The notes: generated by a model from the letters alone, not told the origin. DNA of 45,677 nucleotides from GCA-2688775 sp035288865 (GCA_035288865.1 DATDZA010000038.1:1-45677), one strand, 5' to 3'; positions 7,800-16,702 are shown, counted from the first letter of the stretch. Numbers and translations: made by a program.

Positions 7800-8009
7800 T
7801 CACATCACGGTAACTATATTTATATAGTTTTCTGTTTCATCATATATAACTTTCACAGTGCGGCTCTGAACAGTCCCAACAGCTTCTTTGAGCCCTTCAA
7901 TAGTTTTCTTAATGTAAAAAGGATGCTCAAGTATGTATTCAACTTCTAATTCTGAGATGCCCCTTTGTTTCATGCGTTTCATGGCGTGGCTTGAATAAAC
8001 TATCTCCAT
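7800..8009 (-). CDS. DUF4258 small protein (toxin-like partner)
   Basis: A 69-aa protein with the DUF4258 signature: SSHAMKRMKQRGIS near the N-terminus, a helix EVEYILEHP, and a C-terminal strand pair ending in DETENYINIVTVM. The fold is related to RelE/HicA-like small toxins in some classifications, and the conserved H..R..RGI motif is visible. It sits 7 nt downstream of metG and 4 nt upstream of the DUF2283 gene, giving a metG-DUF4258-DUF2283 transcription unit. Toxin activity is unproven; coupling to a tRNA synthetase may be positional only. Confidence 0.8.
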   Translation of the reverse strand: MEIVYSSHAMKRMKQRGISELEVEYILEHPFYIKKTIEGLKEAVGTVQSRTVKVIYDETENYINIVTVM

Positions 8010-8016
8010 TGGTTGT

Positions 8017-10038
8017 TTACCTCACTTTCGCCCCATCTTTAACTTTCTCAACATGAACAATTTCTTTGTCAGTCTTTAATTCTTTGTCAAAAACAACTAC
8101 ATGATTATTTTTAACTTTAATTTCTAATTTAGCAAACTCATCATAAGCTAATTCTTTTGTTAAATTTTCGTAGCCGTCAAGATAAACTTTATCGCCTGCT
8201 TCTGATTGGTCAACCGTTAAAACTCCGACGTGTTCTCCATCGTCGCCCGCAAGCAGCATTCCCTGGCTTTCAACTCCGCGAAGTTTTGCATGTTTCAGAT
8301 TTGTGATCACAATTATTTTTTTATTTAACAATTCTTCATTTGAATAATGTCCTCGCAATCCTGCAACTAATTGTCTTTTTTCTGTTCCCAAATCAATTTG
8401 CAAAACATACAATTTGTCAGCATTAGGATGATTTTGAACATCAGTTATTTTTGCTACTTTTAGGTTTAACGGAAATTCTTTTTGTGATATCGGAGGCTGC
8501 GGCAAAATTTTTTCATGTGTTTCCTTTTCTTCTATTTTTCTGATCAAAATCTCTTCTTTTCCGATTTTATGATTTTTCAAATCAAAATTAATATTCTTCC
8601 ATTTTAAATTTTGAAGATTTAATTGGTGCTGCAGTTTAGACGAGAAATCAGGCAAAATCGGCTGGATTAAAATACCTAAATTCTTAACGATATTCAGTGA
8701 TAATCCCAGAATCTTGTGAGTTTTTTCCTTATCTTCCTTAATTAATTTCCAAGGCTCATTATCCTGGAAATATTTATTTCCAATAGCAGATATTGAAAGA
8801 ATTTCATTTAAAGCAGCGCTTAAATTGTAATTTTCATAATATTCTTTGATTAATTTAATCTTTTTATTTATTTCATCAATTATTTTTTTATTATTATCTG
8901 CTAATTTAATTTCTCCGTCAAAATTCTTATTTAAGAAGCTCAAAGTCCGGTAGCAGAAATTGCTAAGGTTTGCGACTAATTCTTTATTTATCCTTTCGAT
9001 TAATAATTCTTCAGAATATTCACCATCTGCTCCTAAAGGCATAACACCTATTAAATAAAATCTGAAAGGCTCGACTCCAAATTTCTTGATCTGTTCAAAT
9101 GGTTCTATTATATTTCCGGTGGACTTGCCCATCTTTGTTCCTTTAGATAGTATAAATCCGTGGACAAACAGCTGTTTTGGCAATTTTATTTTTGCAGAAA
9201 TCAGCATTGCAGGCCAAAAAGCAGCATGAAATCTAAGTATGTCTTTTCCAATGATTTGTATTTCAGCAGGCCATAACTCCTTAAATTTTTTTTCATCTCT
9301 TCCGTATCCGGCTCCGGTTATGTAATTTGAAAGCGCATCACACCATACGTACATAACTTGCGAATCATCGTCAGGAACTGGAATTCCCCAGGGAAGGGAA
9401 CTTTTGGGCCTAGAAAAGCTTATATCTTCAGCTATTTTTAAGAATGATAAAATTTCATTTTTTCTTATTTCCGGGATAATTTTAAATTTGTCAGATTGTA
9501 TCTCTTTTGTTATTTTTTCCTTATATTTGGAAAGCCTGAAAAAATAATTTTCCTCTTCAACAACTTCTATATTTCTGGTTGGATGATTGGGGCATTTGCT
9601 ATTTGCCAGTTCTTTCTCGGTCTTGAACGACTCGCATCCGGTGCAATACAACCCACTATATTTTTTCCTGTAAATATCTCCGCTCTTGACAAGCTCTTTC
9701 CAAAGTTTTACAACCCCGGGATAATGTATTTTCTTGTCTGATGTTCTTATAAAATAATCATAAGAAATATTCAATTTTGAATATAAATCCTTAAAGACAG
9801 CAACATTCTCATCAAGAAATTCCAAAACTTCCTTTCCTTGTTTTTGCGCGCTTTGATAGTTCTTCAATCCATGCTCGTCTGTTCCGGTATGAAAGCAAAC
9901 ATCTTCTCCCAAAAGTCTGTGAAATCTCGCAACTACGTCGCATTGAACTATTTCAAGCGCGTGACCCAAATGAGGAGAAGAATTTGGATAAGCTATTGCA
10001 GTTGTAATATAAAATTTTGTTTTCTTGAATTTTGCCAC
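8017..10038 (-). CDS. metG: Methionyl-tRNA synthetase (bacterial-style, with C-terminal EMAP/tRNA-binding domain)
   Basis: A 673-aa class I synthetase that charges tRNA-Met. The HIGH equivalent is PNSSPHLGHALEIV (around residues 18-31), the zinc knuckle is YCTGCESFKTEKELANSKCP, and the KMSKS loop appears as KGTKMGKSTGN. The C-terminal ~110 residues (VAKITDVQNHPNADKLYVLQ through LRGVESQGMLLAGDD) form an OB-fold EMAP II-like tRNA-binding domain. The catalytic part, with its single zinc knuckle and ITTAIAYPNSSPHLGHALEI start, resembles the bacterial Bacillus/Thermus-type enzyme more than typical archaeal MetRS, suggesting transfer from bacteria. It heads a unit with the DUF4258-DUF2283 pair. Confidence 0.93.
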   Translation of the reverse strand: MAKFKKTKFYITTAIAYPNSSPHLGHALEIVQCDVVARFHRLLGEDVCFHTGTDEHGLKNYQSAQKQGKEVLEFLDENVAVFKDLYSKLNISYDYFIRTSDKKIHYPGVVKLWKELVKSGDIYRKKYSGLYCTGCESFKTEKELANSKCPNHPTRNIEVVEEENYFFRLSKYKEKITKEIQSDKFKIIPEIRKNEILSFLKIAEDISFSRPKSSLPWGIPVPDDDSQVMYVWCDALSNYITGAGYGRDEKKFKELWPAEIQIIGKDILRFHAAFWPAMLISAKIKLPKQLFVHGFILSKGTKMGKSTGNIIEPFEQIKKFGVEPFRFYLIGVMPLGADGEYSEELLIERINKELVANLSNFCYRTLSFLNKNFDGEIKLADNNKKIIDEINKKIKLIKEYYENYNLSAALNEILSISAIGNKYFQDNEPWKLIKEDKEKTHKILGLSLNIVKNLGILIQPILPDFSSKLQHQLNLQNLKWKNINFDLKNHKIGKEEILIRKIEEKETHEKILPQPPISQKEFPLNLKVAKITDVQNHPNADKLYVLQIDLGTEKRQLVAGLRGHYSNEELLNKKIIVITNLKHAKLRGVESQGMLLAGDDGEHVGVLTVDQSEAGDKVYLDGYENLTKELAYDEFAKLEIKVKNNHVVVFDKELKTDKEIVHVEKVKDGAKVR

Positions 10039-10088
10039 CTAGGATATGAATTAATTGTTTATTTAAAAAATTATTGGTTTAATAGATT

Positions 10089-10823
10089 TTATTTCCCATT
10101 TTTCTTTTTTCCAGAACTCTTTTTTTTACTTTCTTTATTCATATGGTCTCCCATCAGCTCCATCTGGATTCTTTGAATTTCCAATAATCTTTGCCATTGG
10201 TGCGACATCAACTGGTCTATCTTGGAATTAATATGCCGAATTTCCAATTCAGCCTTCAGGTCAGTCTTATAATCATGTTCTGCTCTGAGGCTGTCTTTCT
10301 GCGACTGCCTAATCTGACTCATCATTATAATTGGTGCCTGGATAGCCGCAACAGTTGATAAAATTAAATTAAGGAGAATGAATGGAAAAGGGTCAAAAGG
10401 TCTCCATATCAAGAGAGTGTTAACAGTCACCCATGAAAAAAGAACTATTCCAAAAATTACAATAAAAGTCCAGCTGCCGACAAATGACGTCAGGCCGTCT
10501 GCTAATTTTTGTCCAACTGTGGCTTTCTTTTCAAACTCCTCATTGACATTACTTGCTAAAACATCATGCTTTTTTAGGCTTCTGACAACCTGCTTATCCA
10601 AATGCGAAAGTTCCCCTCTCTCTGTCTCGAGAACATCCTGCACGTGCTCAATCCTGAATCTATTTAAGTCCGGATAACAGATGTATCCTTTAGTTGACCA
10701 CTTCGGATATTTCTTTTTTATAGTGTCTACGACTGATTCCCTGACCATTTCTGCCGGCAAAATATCTTTAAGAACTTTTCTTTTATTGCATATTTGGCAT
10801 GTAACCGTAGCTGCGTTATTCAT
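10089..10823 (-). CDS. DUF1003 membrane protein
   Basis: A 244-aa protein with an N-terminal zinc-knuckle-like CQICNKRKVL, then a soluble region, then the DUF1003 core: two transmembrane helices (about residues 120-140 and 147-170) with the family hallmarks SFVGSWTFI, RPFDPFPFILLNL and APIIMMSQIRQSQKDSLRAEHDYKTDL split over the two helices and a following polar segment. The C-terminus is a coiled-coil-prone helix and a Lys-rich tail. DUF1003 proteins are widespread, of unknown function, and sometimes proposed to modulate transport. It is a single gene downstream of nothing obvious, read toward metG. Confidence 0.87.
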   Translation of the reverse strand: MNNAATVTCQICNKRKVLKDILPAEMVRESVVDTIKKKYPKWSTKGYICYPDLNRFRIEHVQDVLETERGELSHLDKQVVRSLKKHDVLASNVNEEFEKKATVGQKLADGLTSFVGSWTFIVIFGIVLFSWVTVNTLLIWRPFDPFPFILLNLILSTVAAIQAPIIMMSQIRQSQKDSLRAEHDYKTDLKAELEIRHINSKIDQLMSHQWQRLLEIQRIQMELMGDHMNKESKKKSSGKKKNGK

Positions 10824-10905
10824 AATTCAATATTAATTTTATACATTAAATAATTATCTATATTATCCTGGCCGATTTTTTCGCCAGTTTCCTTAAAAAC
10901 CATAA

Positions 10906-10930
10906 AAAGGTTTAAATACTCACATGAGTA
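10906..10930 (+). promoter_or_regulatory. BRE/TATA promoter with adjacent 14-bp palindrome
   Basis: AAAAAGGTTTAAATA (about 10904-10918) is a strong BRE-TATA promoter placed about 28 nt before the ATG at 10943, implying a leaderless mRNA. Overlapping its downstream edge is a perfect palindrome with 6-bp arms TACTCA (10917-10922) and TGAGTA (10925-10930) separated by CA. This position blocks transcription initiation when occupied. The obvious candidate binder is the winged-helix domain of the protein encoded immediately downstream. Confidence 0.55.
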
Positions 10931-10942
10931 TGTGCTCTTGGG

Positions 10943-11446
10943 ATGGAAAATAAAAAGCTCGGCATAGTTATTCTGTCAATCAGCATAGCTGCAGCAGTGC
11001 TCTCGTTCAGTTTTCTAGGTCTGCTTGGAAAACAAACAACCGCGCTTCAATGTTTTCCAACAAGCGAGTGTCAGCGTGTTCAATCACTCGTAGGATTATC
11101 ACACATTGCAGTTGGATTGATTTCTTTCATTGCAGCTCTTGGAATTTATCTTTTATTCTTCAGCACGGGCGAGGAGGCAATATTGAAAAGGCTTGAAGAA
11201 GAAAAAAATACGAAAATTGAGCACGACAAATTTGGATTAATCCTGAAATCAATGGACGAGAATGAACAAAATGTTTTGAAAGCCGTAAAAGAACAGGACG
11301 GGATTACGCAGTCGACCTTGAAGTTCAGGACAGACCTGTCGAAGGCAAAAGTTTCGCAGATTCTTACAGATTTCGAGAAAAAGCACTTAATCACAAGAGA
11401 GCTTAAGGGAAAAACTTATTCTGTTCATTTGATGGACAATTTTTGA
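10943..11446 (+). CDS. Membrane-anchored winged-helix transcription regulator
   Basis: A 167-aa protein with two transmembrane helices (about residues 5-28 and 48-72) separated by a short external loop bearing two cysteines (LQCFPTSECQR), then a charged linker and a C-terminal winged helix (about 105-165; LKAVKEQDGITQSTLKFRTD and SKAKVSQILTDFEKKHLITR). This is the layout of archaeal membrane-bound MarR/ArsR-like regulators. The paired loop cysteines could sense redox state, which is an inference. A 14-bp palindrome sits in its own promoter. It faces the permease-methyltransferase gene downstream with a 107-nt gap. Confidence 0.78.
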   Translation: MENKKLGIVILSISIAAAVLSFSFLGLLGKQTTALQCFPTSECQRVQSLVGLSHIAVGLISFIAALGIYLLFFSTGEEAILKRLEEEKNTKIEHDKFGLILKSMDENEQNVLKAVKEQDGITQSTLKFRTDLSKAKVSQILTDFEKKHLITRELKGKTYSVHLMDNF

Positions 11447-11553
11447 TATATTTGATTATCACTCATTTTAGTTTAATTCCATCCAATAAATTTTTTTCAC
11501 CACATTGAAGTATAAACAATCATTTTTAAAGATAAAGCCAGAGAGTTGCAATA

Positions 11554-13476
11554 ATGGCTGAGCTAAAGAGAGTTCTGGGGTTCTGGACCATGTTATCTCT
11601 GTCCATAGGCTCAATAATTGGCACGGGATTGTTTTTTGGCCCCGCCATAGCTTCAAGATACTCTGGGAATGCCTCAATTCTTGCATGGTTAATTCTGAGC
11701 ATAATTGCAGTCTACATCAGCTTTTATTTTGCAGAGCTCGTGTCCATGTATCCAAAAGCGGGAGGTATTTACGAGTTCAGCAAGCACTCCTACGGCAGAT
11801 TTTTTTCTTTCTTGATGGGGTGGACTGCGTGGATAGTGGGCAATTTGACAACTGCTCTGCTTATCGTGGCCGCCACAGATTATCTGATTACAGATTCTTC
11901 GCAAGTGACTCTAAAGGTGCTGATAAGCATAGCCTTCATAATATTATTAAATTTAGTAGCGTATTTCGGCATCGAGGCAAGCGCAATACTTCTTGTAATT
12001 TTTGCAATAGTGCCCATAATGGTTATTCTTTCTATTATAATTCCGGGATTTTTTCATTTAAACTATGGTAATTATTCTCCGTTTTTCAGTTTTGGAATTT
12101 CATCTTTATTATTGACTGTTTTTTTTATGGCTGAAAGTTTTTTCGGATGGGAGGGTGCTACTTATCTTGCCGAGGAGACTCAGAATCCTGAGAAGGTTAT
12201 ACCCAAAGCTATTGTCGTAGGAACCATTATTGTTGCCGTTTTAGGAGTTTTTGTTACATTAATTTCTTTGGGTGTAATTCCCTGGAAAATTTTGGCGGAT
12301 TCAATCGCACCTCTTTCAATCGTTTCAGGGTCTTTGCTCGGAACCATAGGAACTGGCCTTCTTAATATAGGAATATTTATATCGCTTGTAGGCGCTGCCG
12401 CCGGCGGCATAGTAACTATGCCAAGATTGATTCTTGCATTGGCAAGAGACAAGCTTTTCATTGCACAATTCAGCAGCATTCATGAAAAATTCAGGACGCC
12501 TTACAAGGCAATAATCTTCCAAACCATTGTCTCACTGCTGATATTTGGCATGACATTCGGGAAATATAATGGCCTTCTGAGCCTTGTACTGCCGCTGGGA
12601 TTTATCATGTATTTTTTCATAATTTTATCAGTAGTTTTGCTGAGAAAGAAAGAACCGTTGATTCCAAGAACAATAAAAGTTCCATTTGTAAAAACGGGCT
12701 CATTTTTTTTAATGGTATTTATTATAGCTATTTTAGCCATATGGATTTTCCCTGGATTTACGAGTGTTAATTATGACGCGCTTGATGTCCTTAAATTCGG
12801 GTTTTCTTTAATATTTGTTGGGGTGCCAATTTATCTGCTGCTTGAGATTTATTATGATCCTGATGCGATAATAAAAATCAACGATTCACTTGCTTATGTA
12901 ACCTTATGGATGGAAAGGTTCATTTTGCCTAAGGGAATTAGAAGGGAATTGCTGGCTCTTCTTGGCGATGTCAAAGGAAAGAAAGTTCTCGAATTTGGAT
13001 GCTCTGTAGGAACTCTTACTATGTACCTTGCCCAGGCTGTAAATCCAAATGGAAGAGTTTACGCGACAGATTTATCCGACAGGGATTTGGTTATAACAAA
13101 AAAAAGACTGCAAAAAAAAGGGCATACGCATGTTATTGTCATTCATGATGAGCATCAAATAAACCGGGTCCACCCCTCCATACCTCACGTAAATGCAATT
13201 GTCAGCGTTGGAATGATGGGCTATCTTCAGGATGTTAAAAAAGTGCTGAAAGAAATGAGGGAGCTTCTTCCGTATGGTGGCAAAATAGTATTTTTGGACT
13301 ACGTAGATTTTTTCAAAGTGATACCTAATGTTGCATGGCTATCAAGCGACAGGACGATAGAAAAAATATTTCGTGAAGCGGGATTTTCAGTTTTTGTAAT
13401 GAGGAAAAAGGGGTTGTTCTGGAATTATGTTTATGTATATGGAATAAAATTTCATGAGGACATACCTTACATTTAA
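11554..13476 (+). CDS. APC-family amino-acid permease fused to SAM-dependent methyltransferase
   Basis: A 640-aa fusion. Residues about 1-425 are an amino acid-polyamine-organocation (APC) transporter: the first helix carries the substrate-binding GSIIGTGLFFGP, and about 12 hydrophobic segments follow. Residues about 440-635 are a class I methyltransferase: KVLEFGCSVGTLTMYLA (motif I), VYATDLSD (acidic loop), and the later GGKIVFLDYVDFF. The linker (YDPDAIIKINDSLAYVTLWM) is continuous, with no frameshift or internal start, so it is one polypeptide. The transporter part should import an amino acid or amine; the cytoplasmic methyltransferase substrate is unknown. Typical APC proteins are 430-480 aa. 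It stands alone. Confidence 0.85.
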   Translation: MAELKRVLGFWTMLSLSIGSIIGTGLFFGPAIASRYSGNASILAWLILSIIAVYISFYFAELVSMYPKAGGIYEFSKHSYGRFFSFLMGWTAWIVGNLTTALLIVAATDYLITDSSQVTLKVLISIAFIILLNLVAYFGIEASAILLVIFAIVPIMVILSIIIPGFFHLNYGNYSPFFSFGISSLLLTVFFMAESFFGWEGATYLAEETQNPEKVIPKAIVVGTIIVAVLGVFVTLISLGVIPWKILADSIAPLSIVSGSLLGTIGTGLLNIGIFISLVGAAAGGIVTMPRLILALARDKLFIAQFSSIHEKFRTPYKAIIFQTIVSLLIFGMTFGKYNGLLSLVLPLGFIMYFFIILSVVLLRKKEPLIPRTIKVPFVKTGSFFLMVFIIAILAIWIFPGFTSVNYDALDVLKFGFSLIFVGVPIYLLLEIYYDPDAIIKINDSLAYVTLWMERFILPKGIRRELLALLGDVKGKKVLEFGCSVGTLTMYLAQAVNPNGRVYATDLSDRDLVITKKRLQKKGHTHVIVIHDEHQINRVHPSIPHVNAIVSVGMMGYLQDVKKVLKEMRELLPYGGKIVFLDYVDFFKVIPNVAWLSSDRTIEKIFREAGFSVFVMRKKGLFWNYVYVYGIKFHEDIPYI

Positions 13477-13619
13477 TGATATAACAATTAGTTTGAATAA
13501 TTACTTTTATTGCATGTTCTTTTCTTAAGTACTTTGCACTGCTATTTTTTAGCCTCCAATAATTCTACTTTTTTCTTTAATGATGAAATTTCGTTGAGCT
13601 TTAAACTTCTTCATAATTA

Positions 13620-13783
13620 GGCGTTATTGAAAAGTTCGAAGTAGCCATCAACTTGTGAAGCTTATATTGGCGTCACATCGGGCAATTTTCGGAGTTCCAG
13701 AGAGAAAATTACAATATGGTAGACTTTGCACAGCTGAACCGATGGCTACCGAAGCGAATGCGAAGGAACTTTTCAATATCACC
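13620..13783. mobile_element. 164-bp MITE-like element with terminal inverted repeats and 8-bp target duplication
   Basis: The element starts GGCGTTATTGAAAAGTTC (13620-13637) and ends with the inverse of GGTGATATTGAAAAGTTC (13766-13783), matching at 16 of 18 positions. Further in, GTAGCCATC (13641-13649) pairs with GATGGCTAC (13741-13749). The identical octamer CATAATTA flanks both ends (13612-13619 and 13784-13791), a target-site duplication. The tips resemble IS6-type ends, which also give 8-bp duplications, but the family is uncertain. An open stretch of about 40 codons on the plus strand at the right end might be a relic of a transposase. No full gene is inside; 13477-13611 holds nothing else I can name. 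Confidence 0.75.
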
Positions 13784-13788
13784 CATAA

Positions 13789-15318
13789 TTAATTCTTTTG
13801 GCAATATAGGAGCTGTATGTATGGCATGGTTACTTCAACTCCTCCACTAACGCCGGTCAATCCAGTCGGTATTCCTCTCCCTGTGACCGGGTCATCATAT
13901 CCCGAAGTTGCAATTGTTCCAAATAATATCTGTCCATTGGCTCCAGGAACATATCCGCTTCCAGTATCTGCATCGATAGCATGTGGGTTCGTATTCGTAA
14001 TCCGTATTACGTGTGCATGATTAGGAACTTCGGTAATTATGCGTGCGCCACCATTAGAGAGTGCAGTTCCCCGGGTGGTTCCTAAAGTACCTCCGCCTAC
14101 AATTACGCGACCTACTGCTGAGCCAAAGGGGCTCCATCCCGATGGACAGGATGCTAAGTTGAAGGCCATGACGGCACCAGTTGGAATTCCTCCACCAGAA
14201 CCAGCTGTTGTTTGCGTTGTCCCGTCAGGGAATTTAAAGCCTCCTGAGGTGGATTCAATTGTGCCGGCAACAGTTAATTTTTGAGAGGGGGTTGTTGTTC
14301 CAATTCCTATGTTTCCGCTGCTTAAAACAGCTAAAGGTGTTGCATATGCTGCTCCATCAATCCTATTCTGAAATAAAAATGATGAACTTCCGGAATTTGA
14401 TGTTACATCGTTGAACATTTTCCAGTCAACAGCATGCTCGCTACCACTATTTGCCTTGCCACGTAATAGGATTGAGTGGGAATCTCGTTGACCTACTGAG
14501 CCAATATCTGCGACGTGCAACTGAATTATGTCCCTGGGTGTACCAGCACCAATTCCAAATCCTACGTTACCAATATCGGAGCCTGCCATTAATCGCATAG
14601 GTTCATTGCTGGTAAAAGTACCAACGGGATTTTCATATCCGTAACTAAAAATAAACTCTGTTGGTTTTACGGTTCCTCCGAATTCTCCGAAGATACCACT
14701 GACATTATTATAGTCCGGGGTGCCATCATCACCTAGAGCAGTAAAGCTCCATCGTCCGTAGTTTCCTCCAAATGACTGGTCTGATGTTCTGTGAAGTACA
14801 TACTCTGCCAGAGTTCCTGTTGGTTTTATTCCTTGAGTCGGAGTCAAATGAACACTTGCCGTATTGCCGTTCCCAATTCCTTGAATTTGAAACACGGATT
14901 GAGTCGGATTAAGAACCAATATCCCGTCTCCAAATTTTATTCCGGCAGAAGTCGACGACGGAACTTTTATTGTCCCTATCACTTCCAATTTTTCTGAAGG
15001 GCTTATCGTCCCAATTCCAACATTTCCTCCGCCGCTGTTTAGGATTACATCGTTGCCCAGTTCATTAATTCTTAGGGGCTGGCCAAAATGGCTCTGTATC
15101 CATGAATATCCGCCAACAGTATCATAACCCATTCTTAGGTTTGTTGACGAGGTCGGTCCAAGAACTAATGTTCCTGTGTTTGAATCTCCAGAATTCCCAA
15201 TCACATCAATACGCCCATTCTCGGCTACAACATCACCTGCGTGAACTATCGGAAGGAAAAATATAGATAATGTTAAAACTAAGGTTAAGTACTTTATTTG
15301 CACATTCAAATTGCTCAT
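13789..15318 (-). CDS. Secreted adhesin with phage tail-collar-like domain
   Basis: A 509-aa protein with a signal peptide (hydrophobic residues about 9-27, ending VHAG), a Gly/Ser/Thr/Asn-rich beta body with repeated GNVGIGT motifs (GGGNVGIGTISPSEKLEVIG, then SGNIGIGTTTPSQKLTVAG), and a C-terminal tail-collar-like domain starting GIPTGAVMAFNLASCPSGW and containing EVPNHAHVI. These are features of phage tail fibres and of bacterial and archaeal surface fibre tips, where the repeats trimerise. It is the last gene of the pilin locus (48-nt gap) and probably acts outside the cell in attachment. The stop codon lies inside the 8-bp target duplication of the neighbouring MITE. Confidence 0.75.
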   Translation of the reverse strand: MSNLNVQIKYLTLVLTLSIFFLPIVHAGDVVAENGRIDVIGNSGDSNTGTLVLGPTSSTNLRMGYDTVGGYSWIQSHFGQPLRINELGNDVILNSGGGNVGIGTISPSEKLEVIGTIKVPSSTSAGIKFGDGILVLNPTQSVFQIQGIGNGNTASVHLTPTQGIKPTGTLAEYVLHRTSDQSFGGNYGRWSFTALGDDGTPDYNNVSGIFGEFGGTVKPTEFIFSYGYENPVGTFTSNEPMRLMAGSDIGNVGFGIGAGTPRDIIQLHVADIGSVGQRDSHSILLRGKANSGSEHAVDWKMFNDVTSNSGSSSFLFQNRIDGAAYATPLAVLSSGNIGIGTTTPSQKLTVAGTIESTSGGFKFPDGTTQTTAGSGGGIPTGAVMAFNLASCPSGWSPFGSAVGRVIVGGGTLGTTRGTALSNGGARIITEVPNHAHVIRITNTNPHAIDADTGSGYVPGANGQILFGTIATSGYDDPVTGRGIPTGLTGVSGGVEVTMPYIQLLYCQKN

Positions 15319-15366
15319 TTTTCCCTCTTTTTTATTATCCTTTGAAATGATTATTTAAATATCTTG

Positions 15367-16149
15367 TTATGGATTTCCATTTTGTGTTATGGTTCCTTTC
15401 AGTAAAAAATTGCCTGAATCATCTATATAATCAATTACATTACCGCTATTATCTTTAATTATAAAATTGCTATTTGACACAGGGTTCAACGAAAGCTGAT
15501 TCTCGAGCAGGTTTCCCCTTATATACATGTTCCCAGTGTCTAAATTTATTATTGCCACAATAGTACCTACATTGTTTTTTACTATAAATTCATCTGCGGA
15601 GCTTTCTATTGGATTTGAATTTGTGTTTAGTATACCCTTTAAAATTACATTGCCGTTTTTTCCGAACGATATCATATCAGTTCCGTTATTTTTCATCAGC
15701 AACTCGAGAAGCGGCTGTGGCAATTCCACCTGAGTTGAGTTGAGATACACTATATCATTTTTTTTTATTATCACATTTATGCCTTTGGATATATTTCCGG
15801 TTACATTTGCTGGAAGAAACCTTACAAATTCATTATCCAGATAACTCACAGCCAATTCTCTATTATCAGTTATACTTATGGTGTAAGTTACCCCGTTAAC
15901 TGTTTCTGGGAGAATAAAAGTTCTTATGTAGCCATTATTTACTGATTTTGCCAAATCAATTTCACGATATGCAAAATCGGCAATATCCTGTGCAACCTTT
16001 TTGTTGCCTTCGTCCTTAGCTCTTAGCACGTTTGTACTTATGACAGCAATAAATCCAAGCACAATAAGAAACATAAATGAAGCCAAGGTTATGAACTCTA
16101 TTGCAGATTGTGATTTGCAGAATAATTTTTTCTTTTTTGCAAAATTCAT
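15367..16149 (-). CDS. Class III signal-peptide pilin-like protein with beta-repeat domain
   Basis: A 260-aa protein whose N-terminus, KKKLFCKSQSAIEFITLASF, has the archaeal prepilin signature: basic leader, cleavage site S|Q, Q at +1 and E at +5, followed by a hydrophobic helix (about residues 17-42). The C-terminal half has a repeated pattern of NGNVILKGILNTNSNP, NTGNMYIRGNLLENQ and SGNFLLKGTITQNGNP, an elongated beta repeat like that of the adjacent adhesin. It begins one nt after the preceding gene's stop, so it is in the same operon. The predicted product is an extracellular minor pilin or pilus-tip adaptor. Confidence 0.75.
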   Translation of the reverse strand: MNFAKKKKLFCKSQSAIEFITLASFMFLIVLGFIAVISTNVLRAKDEGNKKVAQDIADFAYREIDLAKSVNNGYIRTFILPETVNGVTYTISITDNRELAVSYLDNEFVRFLPANVTGNISKGINVIIKKNDIVYLNSTQVELPQPLLELLMKNNGTDMISFGKNGNVILKGILNTNSNPIESSADEFIVKNNVGTIVAIINLDTGNMYIRGNLLENQLSLNPVSNSNFIIKDNSGNVIDYIDDSGNFLLKGTITQNGNP

Positions 16150-16150
16150 T

Positions 16151-16702
16151 TTAAATAGTTGAAATAGTTACAGAGTTTCTATCAATTGCCTCTATTTTGA
16201 CTTTTTTCAGGCCTGGATTTCCCAAGCCAGGGAGTTGGCATACGCTACCGAAACATGCCGAGCTCTCGGTCGTCATATTCACACCTGAGAAAAAAACAAG
16301 CTCTGAAATTCCGAAAGCTGTTGATATGTTCAGAACAAATTCCCTGCCGTCCATTATTTGGGCTGCTCTGACGTTATCTGGAATATTCAATTCAATTATA
16401 GTTTTTGAGCCTTGGCCAGAGTAAAAAATAGTTTCTGACGTATCGACAATATTTCGGCCGATTTTTGTTGCCTGCGCGTCCGAGATTTGCTGGCCTGATT
16501 CCTTTGAATAGTTATAAAACAGGTAGGTTGTAGGAACCATTATTGCAAAAGTTAGAGCTATTACCATTAAATATTCCATCGAGGCCTGAGACAAACGAGG
16601 ACCAAATGTACGCGAATTTGTCCGGCTTGATTTTGTAATCAAACTTTCATGCTTAAATATGCCCCTAAGTTTGGGCTTGTTTTTAAGTTGTGACTTTGCC
16701 AT
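16151..16702 (-). CDS. Prepilin-like protein with extended N-terminus
   Basis: A 183-aa protein containing the class III signal RLSQASMEYLMVIALTFA near residues 36-53 (Q at +1, E at +5), a hydrophobic helix, and a C-terminal beta-rich domain with two cysteines (ACFGSVCQL). Unusually, about 35 basic residues precede the signal in the frame, so the true start may be nearer the signal, or the leader is genuinely long. The ATG used here overlaps the previous gene by 20 nt, which supports coupling. Likely cleaved by an EppA/FlaK-type peptidase and assembled into a pilus. The peptidase and ATPase genes are not in this window. Confidence 0.7.
   Translation of the reverse strand: MAKSQLKNKPKLRGIFKHESLITKSSRTNSRTFGPRLSQASMEYLMVIALTFAIMVPTTYLFYNYSKESGQQISDAQATKIGRNIVDTSETIFYSGQGSKTIIELNIPDNVRAAQIMDGREFVLNISTAFGISELVFFSGVNMTTESSACFGSVCQLPGLGNPGLKKVKIEAIDRNSVTISTI

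Noticed and set aside
13620..13783. Structured ncRNA in place of a MITE
   Set aside because: The exact 8-bp direct repeats at both borders and matching terminal repeats are better explained by transposition.
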